From contig NZ_JAFVMH010000002.1 of assembly GCF_017377735.1 (NCBI RefSeq), forward strand, positions 186,001 to 250,000: DNA of 64,000 nucleotides, in the 5' to 3' direction. Positions 38,522 through 48,330 of this stretch are shown one piece after another. This DNA comes from Acetobacter garciniae. GTDB taxonomy: Bacteria; Pseudomonadota; Alphaproteobacteria; Acetobacterales; Acetobacteraceae. The position numbers and the translations under genes were made by a program. The stretch's first letter is position 1. Each line of letters opens with the position of its first letter. The notes under the pieces are model-generated. The model was given only the letters and a program-made list of their open reading frames with translations. It had not been told where the DNA came from and searched no databases.

Positions 38522-39784
38522 ATGCGCATGTGGGATCGGTTGTGGATCGACATCAATCTGGCGACGGACGCCACAGGCACCGGCCAGCCGGGAGGTGACG
38601 ATTTTGGCACGATCCCTGACGGCGCCATTGCCGTAAAGGATGGGGTCATCGCCTGGGTCGGATCGCGCGCGGACCTGCCCGGCACGCCCGAAAGCCTGGC
38701 GGCCGAGGTTCTGACCTGCGGTGGCCAGTGGATGACGGCAGGGCTGGTGGACCCGCACACCCATCTCGTCTTCGGGGGCGATCGAAGCGGGGAATTCGCC
38801 GAACGTCTGCAAGGCGTGTCCTACCAGGAAATCGCGCGCAGGGGTGGGGGCATCCTGTCCACCGTGCGCGCCACGCGCGAGGCGAGCGAGGAAGACCTGC
38901 TCCAGAGCACGCTCAAGCGCGCACGCACGCTGGTTGAAAACGGCGTGACCACGGTCGAGATCAAGTCCGGCTATGGGCTGCGGCTGGAAGATGAACTCAA
39001 GCAGTTGCGGGTGGCCCGTGCGGTGGGTCGGCACCTGCCCCTGCGGGTGCACACAACCTTCCTGGGCGCGCATGCCCTGCCGCCGGAATTTGCCGGGCGT
39101 CAGGCGGATTATGTCACCCATTTATGCAATGACATGCTGCCCGCCGTGGCCCGGGAAGGGCTTGCCGACAGTGTCGATGCGTTTTGTGAAACCATTGCCT
39201 TCACCCCTGCCGAGGTGGAGCAGATCTTCACCGTCGCGCGCGGGCTGAACCTGCCTTTGCGCCTGCATGCGGACCAGATGTCCGACCTGGGGGGCAGCGC
39301 GCTGGCCGCACGGTGGGGTGCGCTCTCGGCCGATCATGTGGAATACGCGACCGAGGCCGGGGCCCGCGCCATGGCCGAAGCGGGCACGGTGGCCATGCTG
39401 CTGCCCGGCGCGTTCTATTTCGTGCGCGAGGAAAAGCAGCCGCCCGTCGCCCTGTTCCGCAAGCATGGGGTGGCCATGGGGCTGGCCACGGACTGCAACC
39501 CCGGCACCTCCCCCATCCTGACCCCCACGGGCGTCATGAACATGGCCTGCACCCTGTTCCGCCTGACCCCGGGGGAGGCCCTGGCCGGGCACACCCATAT
39601 CGCGGCCCGGGCGCTGGGCCTGGCGGACACGGTGGGCCGCCTGCGTGTGGGAATGGCGGCGGACATGGCGTTGTGGGATATCGCCGGCCCGCATGAACTG
39701 TCCTACTGGATCGGCGGTGTGCGGCCCACAGGCCGTGTGTTCGCGGGCCAGCCGGATTGCCAGCCGGCCCGCCAGCCGGACTGA
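38522..39784 (+). CDS. hutI: Imidazolonepropionase
   Basis: 420 aa, amidohydrolase superfamily. Motifs: GLVDPHTHLVFGGDRSGEFA (metal His pair), GGGILSTVRATREASE, TTVEIKSGYGL, FLGAHALPPEF, LRLHADQMSD and LATDCNPGTSPI, the last containing the metal-binding Asp. It hydrolyses 4-imidazolone-5-propanoate to N-formimidoylglutamate. The C-terminus ends in a short Pro/Gln-rich extension (QPDCQPARQPD). It starts the hutI-hutC pair; hutC begins 75 nt downstream. Confidence 0.97.
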   Translation: MRMWDRLWIDINLATDATGTGQPGGDDFGTIPDGAIAVKDGVIAWVGSRADLPGTPESLAAEVLTCGGQWMTAGLVDPHTHLVFGGDRSGEFAERLQGVSYQEIARRGGGILSTVRATREASEEDLLQSTLKRARTLVENGVTTVEIKSGYGLRLEDELKQLRVARAVGRHLPLRVHTTFLGAHALPPEFAGRQADYVTHLCNDMLPAVAREGLADSVDAFCETIAFTPAEVEQIFTVARGLNLPLRLHADQMSDLGGSALAARWGALSADHVEYATEAGARAMAEAGTVAMLLPGAFYFVREEKQPPVALFRKHGVAMGLATDCNPGTSPILTPTGVMNMACTLFRLTPGEALAGHTHIAARALGLADTVGRLRVGMAADMALWDIAGPHELSYWIGGVRPTGRVFAGQPDCQPARQPD

Positions 39785-39859
39785 TAGTCCATTTCAACGG
39801 TGGTTAAGGCGTGGCGGCCTGTGGCACCATGGGGTCTCTTTTCTGGATAGGGTAAAATC

Positions 39860-40585
39860 GTGTCGCAGGTTTTAGGAAAAGACAAGCCCACGGCCCGGTA
39901 TGAACAGGTCAAGCTGTATATTACCGAGCAGATCGAAACCGGCAAATGGGGCATTGGCCACCGCCTGCCGTCCGAAAGTGAGCTGGTCGAACAGCTTGGC
40001 GTCTCGCGCATGACCGTGCATCGCGCCCTGCGCGAACTCACGGCCGAAGGGGTCGTGACCCGTGCGCAGGGGGTGGGCACCTTTGTGGCGGAACCCGCGC
40101 AGCGGGTCGAGTTGCTGGAACTGCGCGATATTGCTGACGATATTCTCTCCAACGGTCATGTGCACAGCACCCGGATCATCACGCTCGATACGATCCGCGC
40201 CGATAGCGACCTGGCCACCGCCTTCGGCCAAAGACCCGGTGCCCGCCTGTATCATTCCATTATCGTCCATTACGAGGACGACACCCCCTTACAGGTGGAG
40301 GAACGTTTCGTCTCCTCCCATTTCGCGCCGGATTATTTGGAACAGGATTTCTCCCAGACCCATCCGCACCGCCACCTGTCCGCCATCGCCCGGCCGGAGG
40401 AAATCGAACACGTGGTGTTCGCCGTGACCCCCAGCCTGGATATCTGCCAGTTGCTTGAACTGGACGAACCCGAAGCCTGCCTGCAGCTCATGCGCCGCAC
40501 CTGGGTGGACGGGCGCGTGGTGATGAAGGGTATCTTCACCTATTCGGGCAGCCGCTACAGCTTTGTGGGCCGCTACCGGCCCTGA
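39860..40585 (+). CDS. hutC: Histidine-utilisation repressor, GntR family
   Basis: 241 aa. The N-terminal winged helix (PTARYEQVKLYITEQIETGK, LPSESELVEQLGVSRMTVHR, ALRELTAEGVVTRAQGVGTF) is followed by a UTRA effector domain (LYHSIIVHYEDDTPLQVEER, HRHLSAIARPEEIEHVVFAV). This is the HutC subfamily; urocanate is the usual inducer and binds the UTRA domain. Start is a GTG at 39860, with GGATAGGG upstream. Its likely targets are the five TGTA-N2-TACA-like sites found in this island. Confidence 0.96.
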   Translation: MSQVLGKDKPTARYEQVKLYITEQIETGKWGIGHRLPSESELVEQLGVSRMTVHRALRELTAEGVVTRAQGVGTFVAEPAQRVELLELRDIADDILSNGHVHSTRIITLDTIRADSDLATAFGQRPGARLYHSIIVHYEDDTPLQVEERFVSSHFAPDYLEQDFSQTHPHRHLSAIARPEEIEHVVFAVTPSLDICQLLELDEPEACLQLMRRTWVDGRVVMKGIFTYSGSRYSFVGRYRP

Positions 40586-40689
40586 CCAAGTGCGGCTGGC
40601 GGCAGGGTGCGGGAACCGCCAAGCCAGGCTGAAGACGCATAGCGGGACAAAGGTTTTTTCGATCGGGGGCTGATCGTTACGTTTTCAAG

Positions 40690-40738
40690 TTGACAGGGGC
40701 GTCCGACCTGCGGCACATGAATGTATATACAAGTACAG
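40690..40738 (+). promoter_or_regulatory. hutU promoter region with palindromic HutC-like operator
   Basis: TGTATATACA at 40722-40731 is a perfect 10-bp palindrome fitting TGTA-N2-TACA, the hut operator form known from pseudomonads (recalled, not searched). A -35-like TTGACA lies at 40690-40695. The -10 is unclear, so the operator probably overlaps the transcription start. It is 21 nt before the hutU ATG. Confidence 0.6.
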
Positions 40739-40752
40739 TCAAGGTGTGCGCC

Positions 40753-42438
40753 ATGAGTAGCCCAACGTCATCCCGCCTTTCCAATGATCGTGTCATCCGC
40801 GCGGCCCACGGTTCGCAGCTTACCGCGAAAACCTGGCAGACCGAAGCGGCCCTGCGCATGCTGATGAACAACCTGGACCCCGAAGTGGCGGAAAAGCCCT
40901 CCGAACTGGTTGTCTATGGCGGTATCGGCCGCGCGGCCCGCAACTGGGACTGTTACGACCAGATCGTCGAAAGCCTGAAGGGCCTGGAAGCGGACCAGAC
41001 GCTTCTTGTCCAGTCCGGCAAGCCGGTGGGCGTGTTCCGCACGCATGAAAACGCGCCGCGCGTGCTGATCGCCAATTCCAACCTGGTGCCGCATTGGGCG
41101 AACTGGGACAAGTTCAACGAACTCGACCGCGCAGGGCTGATGATGTACGGCCAGATGACGGCGGGTTCGTGGATCTATATCGGCAGCCAGGGCATTGTTC
41201 AGGGCACGTACGAAACCTTTGTCGAAATGGGCCGCCAGTATTACGGCGGCGACCTGACCGGCCGCTGGATCCTGACCGGTGGCCTGGGCGGCATGAGTGG
41301 CGCGCAGCCTTTGGCCGCCGTCATGGCCGGGGCTTCCATGCTGGCGGTCGAATGCGAACCGGGCCGGATCGAAAAACGCCTGCAGACCGGCTATCTCGAC
41401 CGCAAGGTGGACACGCTGGACGAGGCGCTGGAAATTATCGACGCCGCCTGCAAAAGCGGCAAGCCGGTCTCTGTCGGGTTGCTGGGCAATGCGGCCGAAG
41501 TGTTCCCCGAACTGGTGCGGCGCGGTATCCGCCCCGACGGCGTGACCGACCAGACATCGGCCCATGATCCGCTCAACGGCTACCTGCCCGCGGGCTGGAC
41601 GCTCGAACACGCCGAGAAAATGCGTATCACGGACCCTGCCGCGGTTGAGAAAGCCGCAAAGGAATCCATGAAGTTGCATGTCGAAGCCATGGTGGCCTTC
41701 CACCGCATGGGTATTCCCACCTTCGATTACGGCAACAACATCCGCCAGATGGCGTTCGAGGTCGGCTGCGAGGATGCGTTCGCCTTCCCCGGTTTCGTTC
41801 CCGCCTATATCCGCCCGCTTTTCTGCCGTGGCGTGGGCCCGTTCCGCTGGGCAGCCCTGTCCGGCGACCCGGAAGACATTTTCAAGACCGATGCCAAGGT
41901 CAAGGAATTGTTGCCTGACGACAAGCATTTGCACAACTGGCTGGACATGGCGCGCGAGAAGATCCACTTCCAGGGCCTGCCCTCACGCATCTGCTGGGTA
42001 GGGCTGGGCGATCGCCATCGCCTTGGTCTGGCGTTCAATGAAATGGTGGCCAAGGGTGAACTCAAGGCCCCCATCGTCATCGGGCGCGATCATCTGGACA
42101 GCGGGTCCGTCGCCAGCCCCAACCGCGAGACCGAAGCCATGCGCGACGGTTCGGACGCCGTATCCGACTGGCCGCTGCTGAACGCGCTGCTCAACACCGC
42201 TTCGGGGGCCACATGGGTGTCCCTGCATCATGGCGGCGGCGTGGGCATGGGCTTTTCGCAGCATTCGGGCATGGTGATCGTAGCCGACGGTACGCAGGAC
42301 GCCGCCCAGCGGCTTGAACGCGTGCTGTGGAACGACCCGGCCACCGGCGTCATGCGCCATGCCGATGCGGGGTACGACATTGCCGTAGCCTGCGCACATG
42401 AAAAAGGGCTCGACCTGCCCATGATTACAAAAGGCTGA
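40753..42438 (+). CDS. hutU: Urocanate hydratase
   Basis: 561 aa, standard length. Conserved blocks: [52 protein letters not shown]-type [57 protein letters not shown] and [19 protein letters not shown]. It uses tightly bound NAD+ to convert urocanate to 4-imidazolone-5-propanoate. The frame opens at 40690, but ATG 40753 gives the normal N-terminus. It is separated from hutC by a 167-nt promoter region and followed six bases later by hutH. Confidence 0.98.
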   Translation: MSSPTSSRLSNDRVIRAAHGSQLTAKTWQTEAALRMLMNNLDPEVAEKPSELVVYGGIGRAARNWDCYDQIVESLKGLEADQTLLVQSGKPVGVFRTHENAPRVLIANSNLVPHWANWDKFNELDRAGLMMYGQMTAGSWIYIGSQGIVQGTYETFVEMGRQYYGGDLTGRWILTGGLGGMSGAQPLAAVMAGASMLAVECEPGRIEKRLQTGYLDRKVDTLDEALEIIDAACKSGKPVSVGLLGNAAEVFPELVRRGIRPDGVTDQTSAHDPLNGYLPAGWTLEHAEKMRITDPAAVEKAAKESMKLHVEAMVAFHRMGIPTFDYGNNIRQMAFEVGCEDAFAFPGFVPAYIRPLFCRGVGPFRWAALSGDPEDIFKTDAKVKELLPDDKHLHNWLDMAREKIHFQGLPSRICWVGLGDRHRLGLAFNEMVAKGELKAPIVIGRDHLDSGSVASPNRETEAMRDGSDAVSDWPLLNALLNTASGATWVSLHHGGGVGMGFSQHSGMVIVADGTQDAAQRLERVLWNDPATGVMRHADAGYDIAVACAHEKGLDLPMITKG

Positions 42439-42443
42439 GACAC

Positions 42444-43991
42444 ATGGCCAACAGTTTCGTTCTGACACCCGGCCAGCTTGACCTGGCCACCCTGCGTCGC
42501 TTCGTGTTTGAAAGCCCGTCCGTGACGCTGGACCCCGCAGCCCTCGATATCCTGGCCGAAGCCGCGCGTTCGGTCGACCGGATCGTGGCAGGTGGGGCCG
42601 CCGTTTACGGTGTGAACACAGGGTTTGGCAAGCTGGCCAAGACCCGTATCCCCGATGACAGGCTGCGTGACCTGCAACGCAACCTCGTGCTCAGCCATGC
42701 GGCGGGTATCGGCAAGCCGCTGCCCGAACGGGTCGTGCGTCTGATCCTGTTGCTCAAGGCCAATGGGCTGGGGCGTGGTTTTTCGGGCGTGCGTCCGCAG
42801 ATCGTGCAGCTGCTGCTGGACATGCTGGACCGTGGCGTCATTCCCGTCATTCCCGAAAAAGGTTCGGTCGGGGCTTCGGGCGACCTGGCGCCGCTGGCGC
42901 ATATGTCCGCCGTGCTGATCGGTGAGGGTGAAGCCTTCTTCAACGGCGAGCGCCTGCCGGGTGCGAAGGCCCTGCGTGCCGCAGGGCTTGAGCCGATCGT
43001 ACTCGGCCCCAAGGAAGGGCTGGCACTGCTCAACGGCACCCAGACCTCCACCGCGCTGGCGCTGGTGGCCCTGTTCGATGCCGAGCAACTGTTCCAGGCC
43101 GCATTGGTCACCGGGTCGCTCACGCTGGATGCCGCGCGCGGCACGGATGCACCGTTCGACCCGCGCCTGCACACGCTGCGGGGCCAGACCGGGCAGATCG
43201 AATGTGCCGCCGTCTATCGCGACCTGATGCAGGGTTCGGGCATTCGTGCCTCCCACCTGGTGGATGACGAACGCGTGCAGGACCCGTACTGCCTGCGCTG
43301 CCAGCCGCAGGTCATGGGGGCGGCACTGGACAGCCTGCGCCATGTCGCACGCGTGCTGCTGGTGGAAGCCAATGCGGTGTCCGACAACCCCATTCATTTC
43401 CCCGATACGGATGAAATGATTTCGGGCGGCAATTTCCATGCCGAACCCGTCGCCATCGCCGCCGACCTGATGGCGATCGCGGTGTCCGAAATCGGCGCGA
43501 TTGCCGAACGTCGCCTGGCCCTGCTGGTCGACCCGAGCATGAGCGGCCTGCCACCCTTCCTGGTCAATGACAGCGGCGTGAACTCCGGCTTCATGATCGC
43601 GCAGGTGACGGCCGCCGCCCTGGCGTCGGAAAACAAGACCCTGGCCCACCCGGCCAGCGTGGACAGCCTGCCCACATCCGCCAACCAGGAAGACCATGTT
43701 TCCATGGCCACGTTTGCAGCACGGCGCGTTGGTGATATCAACGACAATGTGCGCACCATTCTGGGAATCGAGTATCTGGCAAGCGTGCAGGGCCTGGACT
43801 TCCTGGCCCCGCTGACATCCTCCGCCGCCCTGGTGCGGGTGGCGGCGGCCCTGCGTGAACAGGTGCCGTTCTTCGCCCAGGACAGGCTGTTCACCACGGA
43901 TATGGAAGCAGCCAATGCCCTGATCGCATCGGGTGTGCTGACAAAGGCCGTGGCCGATACACGGGTTCTTCCAACGCTAGAGGCAGTCTGA
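42444..43991 (+). CDS. hutH: Histidine ammonia-lyase
   Basis: 515 aa. The MIO prosthetic group forms from A144-S145-G146 in [19 protein letters not shown]. Other family blocks: [46 protein letters not shown] and [13 protein letters not shown]. It deaminates L-histidine to urocanate, the entry step. The stop TGA overlaps the ATG of the following hydroxyacid dehydrogenase by one base (TGATG), a strong sign of translational coupling between the two. Confidence 0.98.
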   Translation: MANSFVLTPGQLDLATLRRFVFESPSVTLDPAALDILAEAARSVDRIVAGGAAVYGVNTGFGKLAKTRIPDDRLRDLQRNLVLSHAAGIGKPLPERVVRLILLLKANGLGRGFSGVRPQIVQLLLDMLDRGVIPVIPEKGSVGASGDLAPLAHMSAVLIGEGEAFFNGERLPGAKALRAAGLEPIVLGPKEGLALLNGTQTSTALALVALFDAEQLFQAALVTGSLTLDAARGTDAPFDPRLHTLRGQTGQIECAAVYRDLMQGSGIRASHLVDDERVQDPYCLRCQPQVMGAALDSLRHVARVLLVEANAVSDNPIHFPDTDEMISGGNFHAEPVAIAADLMAIAVSEIGAIAERRLALLVDPSMSGLPPFLVNDSGVNSGFMIAQVTAAALASENKTLAHPASVDSLPTSANQEDHVSMATFAARRVGDINDNVRTILGIEYLASVQGLDFLAPLTSSAALVRVAAALREQVPFFAQDRLFTTDMEAANALIASGVLTKAVADTRVLPTLEAV

Positions 43992-45133
43992 TGGATGATG
44001 GCGCGTTTGCCGGGTTTTCGGAACAAGCGCGCCGTCGCCTGCCGCGATTATTTGCCGACTATATTGACGGGGGTGCGCATGGTGAACGCACCATGGCGCG
44101 CAACCGCGCGGCGTTCGGGCAATGGGGTATCGTGCCGCGTGGGCTGCGCGATGTTTCCTCCATAAACCTGGCCACGCAGTGTTTCGGCCGGTCCTGGGCG
44201 TTGCCGGTCTTTCTTGCGCCCCTGGGCTTTGCGGGCATGTTCCATGCCCATGGCGAACAGGGTGCGGCCTATGCCGCCCACAAGCGGGGCGTGGGCATGG
44301 GGGTTTCGACCTTTTCCATTGCCCCCATGGAAAAAGTGGCTGCCACCGGCGCCGATCTCATGGCGCAGATCTATGTCTTCCGTGACCGCGCGCTCACGCG
44401 CGACATGCTGGAGCGTGCGCGGGCTTGCGGCATGGACGGCATTATCCTGACAATCGATACCGCCATTACCCCCGTGCGCGAACGCGATATGCGCAACGGG
44501 TTTCGCCATCTTTCACGGCCCACGGCAACACAGATGGCGGGGCTTCTGCGCCATCCCTCCTGGCTGTATGGGCAGGTGCGGGGTGGGGCCATGCCGAATG
44601 TGGGCAATATTGCGGGCTATACCGGTTCGCGCGGGGTCATGGCCCAGGCGCGTGATGTCGTCGCCCAGATCGATGCGGGCCTGGACTGGGATGACCTGGC
44701 CTGGCTGCGCGCGACCTGGGGCGGCACGCTTGTCGTCAAGGGGATCATGCACCCCGATGATGCCATCCGTGCCGCCGAAATCGGGGCCGATGGGCTGATT
44801 ATCTCCAACCATGGCGGCCGGCAGATGGACCCCGCCCCGGCCACGCTGGATGTCCTGCCCGCAATCGCCCAGGCCGTGGGCGGGCGCGTCGATATCATGC
44901 TCGACAGTGGCATCCGCCGCGGGGGGGATGTGGTTGCAGCCCTTGCTTTGGGGGCCCGTGCGGTCTCCATCGGGCGGCCCTGGGCCTGGGGGCTTGCCGC
45001 CGGCGGGGCACGCGGCGTGGGTCTTGTGCTCGATACGCTGGCGCGTGAAATAAGCGATGTCATGGCGCTGGCGGGCCTGCCCGATATTGCGGCCGTGCGG
45101 GCCGCGGGCCGCAACGCCCTGTGGCGATTCTGA
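43991..45133 (+). CDS. FMN-dependent L-2-hydroxyacid dehydrogenase coupled to hutH
   Basis: 380 aa, LldD/glycolate oxidase family. N-terminal LPRLFADYIDGGAHGERTMA, then FLAPLGFAGMFHAHGEQGAA, IILTIDTAITPVRERDMRNG, LVVKGIMHPDDAIRAAEIGA and the catalytic-His motif IISNHGGRQMD (His ~274), followed by DSGIRRGGDVVAALALGARA. The family oxidises L-2-hydroxy acids (lactate, mandelate, glycolate) to 2-oxo acids. Its start overlaps the hutH stop and it ends the hutU-hutH transcription unit. This suggests an imidazole substrate such as L-imidazolelactate rather than lactate; that is inference from context only. Confidence 0.92.
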   Translation: MDDGAFAGFSEQARRRLPRLFADYIDGGAHGERTMARNRAAFGQWGIVPRGLRDVSSINLATQCFGRSWALPVFLAPLGFAGMFHAHGEQGAAYAAHKRGVGMGVSTFSIAPMEKVAATGADLMAQIYVFRDRALTRDMLERARACGMDGIILTIDTAITPVRERDMRNGFRHLSRPTATQMAGLLRHPSWLYGQVRGGAMPNVGNIAGYTGSRGVMAQARDVVAQIDAGLDWDDLAWLRATWGGTLVVKGIMHPDDAIRAAEIGADGLIISNHGGRQMDPAPATLDVLPAIAQAVGGRVDIMLDSGIRRGGDVVAALALGARAVSIGRPWAWGLAAGGARGVGLVLDTLAREISDVMALAGLPDIAAVRAAGRNALWRF

Positions 45134-45168
45134 TCCGGGCGGTTCTGACCCGCCCGGGACCGGCAGAC

Positions 45169-45248
45169 AAAAGTTTTTGGTGAAGCTTTTTTCAAAAAGC
45201 TTCAGGGGATGTCACCTTTTTGAAAAAAGGCGACACCCAAAAACTTTT
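45169..45248 (+). repeat. Dispersed double-hairpin repeat, copy 7
   Basis: Plus orientation, 35 nt after the hydroxyacid dehydrogenase stop and between convergent transcription units. Confidence 0.9.
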
Positions 45249-45283
45249 ATTCCTCTCTATCAAAGCCCTGTTTTGAAGCGGCC

Positions 45284-46240
45284 TCAGCTTGCCTCGGCCT
45301 TGGGTTTTTGCGATTCCCGTATGCGGCCGATGATATAGTCACCGGCCGAGACGGGTTCGAAAAATGCCTTTGTCCCTTCGGGAAGGTTCAGGTCGCGCGG
45401 GTCGACGATCGCGTCGTAGTCCGGGTCGTAGAATGTCGCGATCGACAGGCGTTCCTTGCCCGAACGGTTCGTGACCCGATGCATGTTGGAATGATAGCGG
45501 TTGTTCGACCACCGGCACAGAAGATCGCCGATATTGATGACAAGCGTGCCCGGTATGGGCGGTGCGGGAATCCAGTTGCCATCCGCGCCCTGTACGTCCA
45601 GCCCGCCAACGCCATCCTGCCAGAGCAGCGTAATGCACCCGTAATCGGTATGGGGGGCAACACCGAACTGGTCGTGCTCGCGTTCGGGCGGGTGGGGCGG
45701 GTACCAGATGGCCTGCGTGCGCTGGAGCGGGCGGTCGTATTTCCCCACGAAAAAATCAGGCGCAATGCCCAGCGAACACGCGACCGAGCGCAGCAGCGCC
45801 TGCCCGCAAACCCCCACGGCGTTGAAATAATCCATCATCGCCGTCCGGAAGGCGGGACGGCCCGCGGGCCACTGGTTGGGGCCACGCAGCGGCTGCCCGG
45901 CAAGAACGGCCGGATCGTCGGGCGGAAGTTCCAGCCCGATCTGGAAAAATTCCTTATAATCGGGGTTATCGGCCCCATACATGATCGTGCGGTTGAGCGC
46001 GTTGAATCCGCGCACGGCCTCCTTTGGCTTGCAGGCCAGTTTTTCTTCCATGGGGGCGTGGAAGAAATCCATCGCTTCGTGGCGGACGCGTTCGATCAGT
46101 TCGTCGGGAATGCCGTGGTTGCGGACATAGCAAAAGCCGGATGTGGTGAAGGCGTGGCCGATCTGCGCACCCGCCGTGGCATAGTCGCCCTGCAATGCAA
46201 GGCCGAGATCGATGATGGGGAGATAGGCGGTCTCGCTCAT
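45284..46240 (-). CDS. Isopenicillin-N-synthase-family Fe(II)/2-oxoglutarate-type oxygenase
   Basis: 318 aa. The N-terminal DIOX_N region (LPIIDLGLALQGDYATAGAQ, GFCYVRNHGIPDELIERV) is followed by the 2OG-Fe(II) core. Iron ligands are H197 and D199 (APHTDYGCITLLWQDGVGG) and H254 (NMHRVTNRSGKERLSIATF); R264-x-S266 is the 2-oxoglutarate/co-substrate-binding pair. Such enzymes hydroxylate, desaturate or cyclise small molecules. It is the last gene of the hisC-like / FAD-dehydrogenase / hutD unit, whose promoter carries a HutC-like site. The substrate is therefore likely an imidazole compound, but this is not shown. The ATG lies 27 nt after the hutD stop. Confidence 0.9.
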   Translation of the reverse strand: MSETAYLPIIDLGLALQGDYATAGAQIGHAFTTSGFCYVRNHGIPDELIERVRHEAMDFFHAPMEEKLACKPKEAVRGFNALNRTIMYGADNPDYKEFFQIGLELPPDDPAVLAGQPLRGPNQWPAGRPAFRTAMMDYFNAVGVCGQALLRSVACSLGIAPDFFVGKYDRPLQRTQAIWYPPHPPEREHDQFGVAPHTDYGCITLLWQDGVGGLDVQGADGNWIPAPPIPGTLVINIGDLLCRWSNNRYHSNMHRVTNRSGKERLSIATFYDPDYDAIVDPRDLNLPEGTKAFFEPVSAGDYIIGRIRESQKPKAEAS

Positions 46241-46267
46241 GATATACCTTGTCTCTGAATAGGGTTC

Positions 46268-46846
46268 TCAGGATAGGGAGGGAAGAAGAACGGCCACGAG
46301 GCGGCCTGCATGACCCGCCCGCCGCATGGCGCGCAGTGGCTGTCTGCCTGTCGGCCCCATGGCGATCATGCCCGGTGTCAGCGCCTGCTCGTATCCTTCA
46401 AGCCGCCATGTGCCGTGCACGGGCAGGAGAAAAGCCATGTGCCCGCCAGGCATGTCGGCCGACTGGGCATGGCAGTGCATTTCAGCCCCAAAGGTGGGGG
46501 CGGCCATGAGATTGAAGGCCTGCACGGGCGTGCCATGGCAACCGGCGAAAACGGCATCCTCCCCCGAAAAATGCACGATATCGCCAGAATTCTGCAAAAC
46601 CTGCGGGCCCGTGGCCAGCCCGGTCAGCGTCAGCCTGCCATCGCACGCCAGGGCCAGGCTGCGTGCAAAGCCCGGAAAGAACGAGAAAGCGCAGTCCTGC
46701 GTGATGGAGGCCAGGCTGATGCGCCATACGGCCCCCGCGACCCCGTACCGATCCGCCGGGCTGATGGCGATTTCACGCGTCTTGCCCGCCCCGTTGCGCC
46801 AGGCCGAAACGGGAAAACTGTCCAGTGCGGCAAAGGTCATGCTCAT
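46268..46846 (-). CDS. hutD: HutD/Ves family protein
   Basis: 192 aa, double-stranded beta-helix cupin-like. The signature WRNGAGKTREIAISP and the block VWRISLASITQDCAFSFFPG are those of HutD/Ves. In Pseudomonas, HutD limits the maximal level of hut expression, perhaps by binding N-formylglutamate (family knowledge). Its ATG overlaps the stop of the upstream FAD-dehydrogenase gene by four bases (ATGA), so they are translationally coupled. Its presence ties this minus-strand operon to histidine breakdown. Confidence 0.93.
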   Translation of the reverse strand: MSMTFAALDSFPVSAWRNGAGKTREIAISPADRYGVAGAVWRISLASITQDCAFSFFPGFARSLALACDGRLTLTGLATGPQVLQNSGDIVHFSGEDAVFAGCHGTPVQAFNLMAAPTFGAEMHCHAQSADMPGGHMAFLLPVHGTWRLEGYEQALTPGMIAMGPTGRQPLRAMRRAGHAGRLVAVLLPSLS

Positions 46847-48306
46847 GCGGGCTGGCAGGCCTTGGGGTGGGCGGCAACGGCGGGCAGCAGCTTACCGGGG
46901 TTGAGAATGCCATTGGGGTCCAGCGCATGCTTGATGGCGCGCATGACATCCAGGGCTACAGCATCGTGTTCGTCGGGCATGAACTCCATCTTGGCCAGCC
47001 CCACCCCGTGTTCACCGCTGGCCGAGCCGCCGAGCGAGAGCGCGCGGGCGATAATCCTGCGGTCCAGCGCGTGGGCTTTGGCAAGCCAGTCCTCCCCTTC
47101 GGGGACAAGCATGACCGTATGGAAGTTGCCATCGCCGATATGCCCGACAATGGGGGCGGTAATGCCCGAATCCTCGATGTCCTTCTTGGCCCCCAGGATC
47201 ATGTCCGTCAGGGCGGAAATGGGAACGATGGCATCGGTGGAAATGCCTGTATAACCGGGCCGGTACGCAAGGCACGCCCAGTAGACGGCATGCCGCGCCT
47301 TCCACAGTTCGGCACGTTCCTGTTCACGCGTGCTCCAGGTGAAGGCGGAGCCGTGGTTTTCGGCCACGATATCCTCGACAAGGGCCACCTGCTCGCGCAC
47401 GGCTTCCGGCCCGCCTGCGAATTCGAAGAACATGGTGGGGACGGGGCGGAACCCCTCAAGCTTGGAAAAGCGGATGCACGCATCCATCTGCACGTCATCG
47501 AGCAGTTCCATGCGTCCGATGGGCACGCCCATCTGCATGACCTGCACGGCGGTGTTGACGCAATCGGCCAGCGTGTCGAACTGGCAGACGGCGGCGGCCA
47601 GGGTCTCGGGCACGCCATGCAGGCGGACCTGCACTTCCGTGATGATGCCCAGCGTGCCTTCCGATCCGATCATCAGGTGCGTGAGGTCATACCCCATGGC
47701 CGACTTGCGCACCCGCCGACCCACCTGCATGACACGCCCATCGGCCAGAACCACCGTCAGCCCCAGCACGTTTTCACGAATGGTGCCGTAGCGTACCGCC
47801 CCCGTGCCCGATGCGCGCGTGGCGCACATGCCGCCGATCGTGGCCTCACCCCCCGGATCGACGGGGAAGAACAGCCCTTCGTCGCGCAGGTAGGCGTTCA
47901 GGGCCTGGCGGGTCACGCCTGCCTGCACGCGGCAGTCCATGTCCCCGGCATTGACCTCCAGCACCTTGTCCATGCGCGACAGGTCTATCGAAATGCCGCC
48001 TTCAATGGCGTTGACCTGCCCTTCAAGCGAGGTACCGGCACCAAACGGCACAACGGGGGCGCGCCAAGCGTTGCACACGCGCAGGATCTGCGAAACCTCC
48101 TGCGTGCTTTGCGCGAAAATGACCGCGTGGGGAAAATGCCGGGCGTGATAGCCCTCCCCATGCGCGTGCTGTTCGCACACGGACGGGTTGCGCGACAGGC
48201 GCTCGGCAAAATGCGGGGCCAGTTCGGCAATGGCGGCGTCGATGCGTTGCGGTACGGTCAGGGTCTGGCTTGTCATGTCGGATGTTCGCGTATCTGCTGT
48301 TGTCAT
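46843..48306 (-). CDS. FAD-linked D-2-hydroxyacid dehydrogenase (GlcD/LDHD-like)
   Basis: 487 aa. The N-terminal PCMH-type FAD-binding domain shows VVPFGAGTSLEGQVNAIEGG, ATIGGMCATRASGTGAVRYG and HLMIGSEGTLGIITEVQVRL. The C-terminal cap has GHIGDGNFH and SGEHGVGLAKMEFMP (metal/substrate His residues) and ends DPNGILNPGK. Relatives oxidise D-lactate, D-glycolate or other D-2-hydroxy acids and pass electrons to quinone or cytochrome. It is co-transcribed with a HisC-like aminotransferase upstream and hutD (4-nt overlap) downstream. Oxidation of D-imidazolelactate to imidazolepyruvate is the context-based guess. Confidence 0.92.
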   Translation of the reverse strand: MTTADTRTSDMTSQTLTVPQRIDAAIAELAPHFAERLSRNPSVCEQHAHGEGYHARHFPHAVIFAQSTQEVSQILRVCNAWRAPVVPFGAGTSLEGQVNAIEGGISIDLSRMDKVLEVNAGDMDCRVQAGVTRQALNAYLRDEGLFFPVDPGGEATIGGMCATRASGTGAVRYGTIRENVLGLTVVLADGRVMQVGRRVRKSAMGYDLTHLMIGSEGTLGIITEVQVRLHGVPETLAAAVCQFDTLADCVNTAVQVMQMGVPIGRMELLDDVQMDACIRFSKLEGFRPVPTMFFEFAGGPEAVREQVALVEDIVAENHGSAFTWSTREQERAELWKARHAVYWACLAYRPGYTGISTDAIVPISALTDMILGAKKDIEDSGITAPIVGHIGDGNFHTVMLVPEGEDWLAKAHALDRRIIARALSLGGSASGEHGVGLAKMEFMPDEHDAVALDVMRAIKHALDPNGILNPGKLLPAVAAHPKACQPA

Positions 48307-48330
48307 GTCCGGGATGGACCCGGTTCTGGT

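Noticed and set aside
43991-45133. Naming the hutH-coupled gene lldD (L-lactate dehydrogenase)
   Set aside because: Family membership is clear but the one-base overlap with hutH argues against lactate as the main substrate, so no symbol was given.
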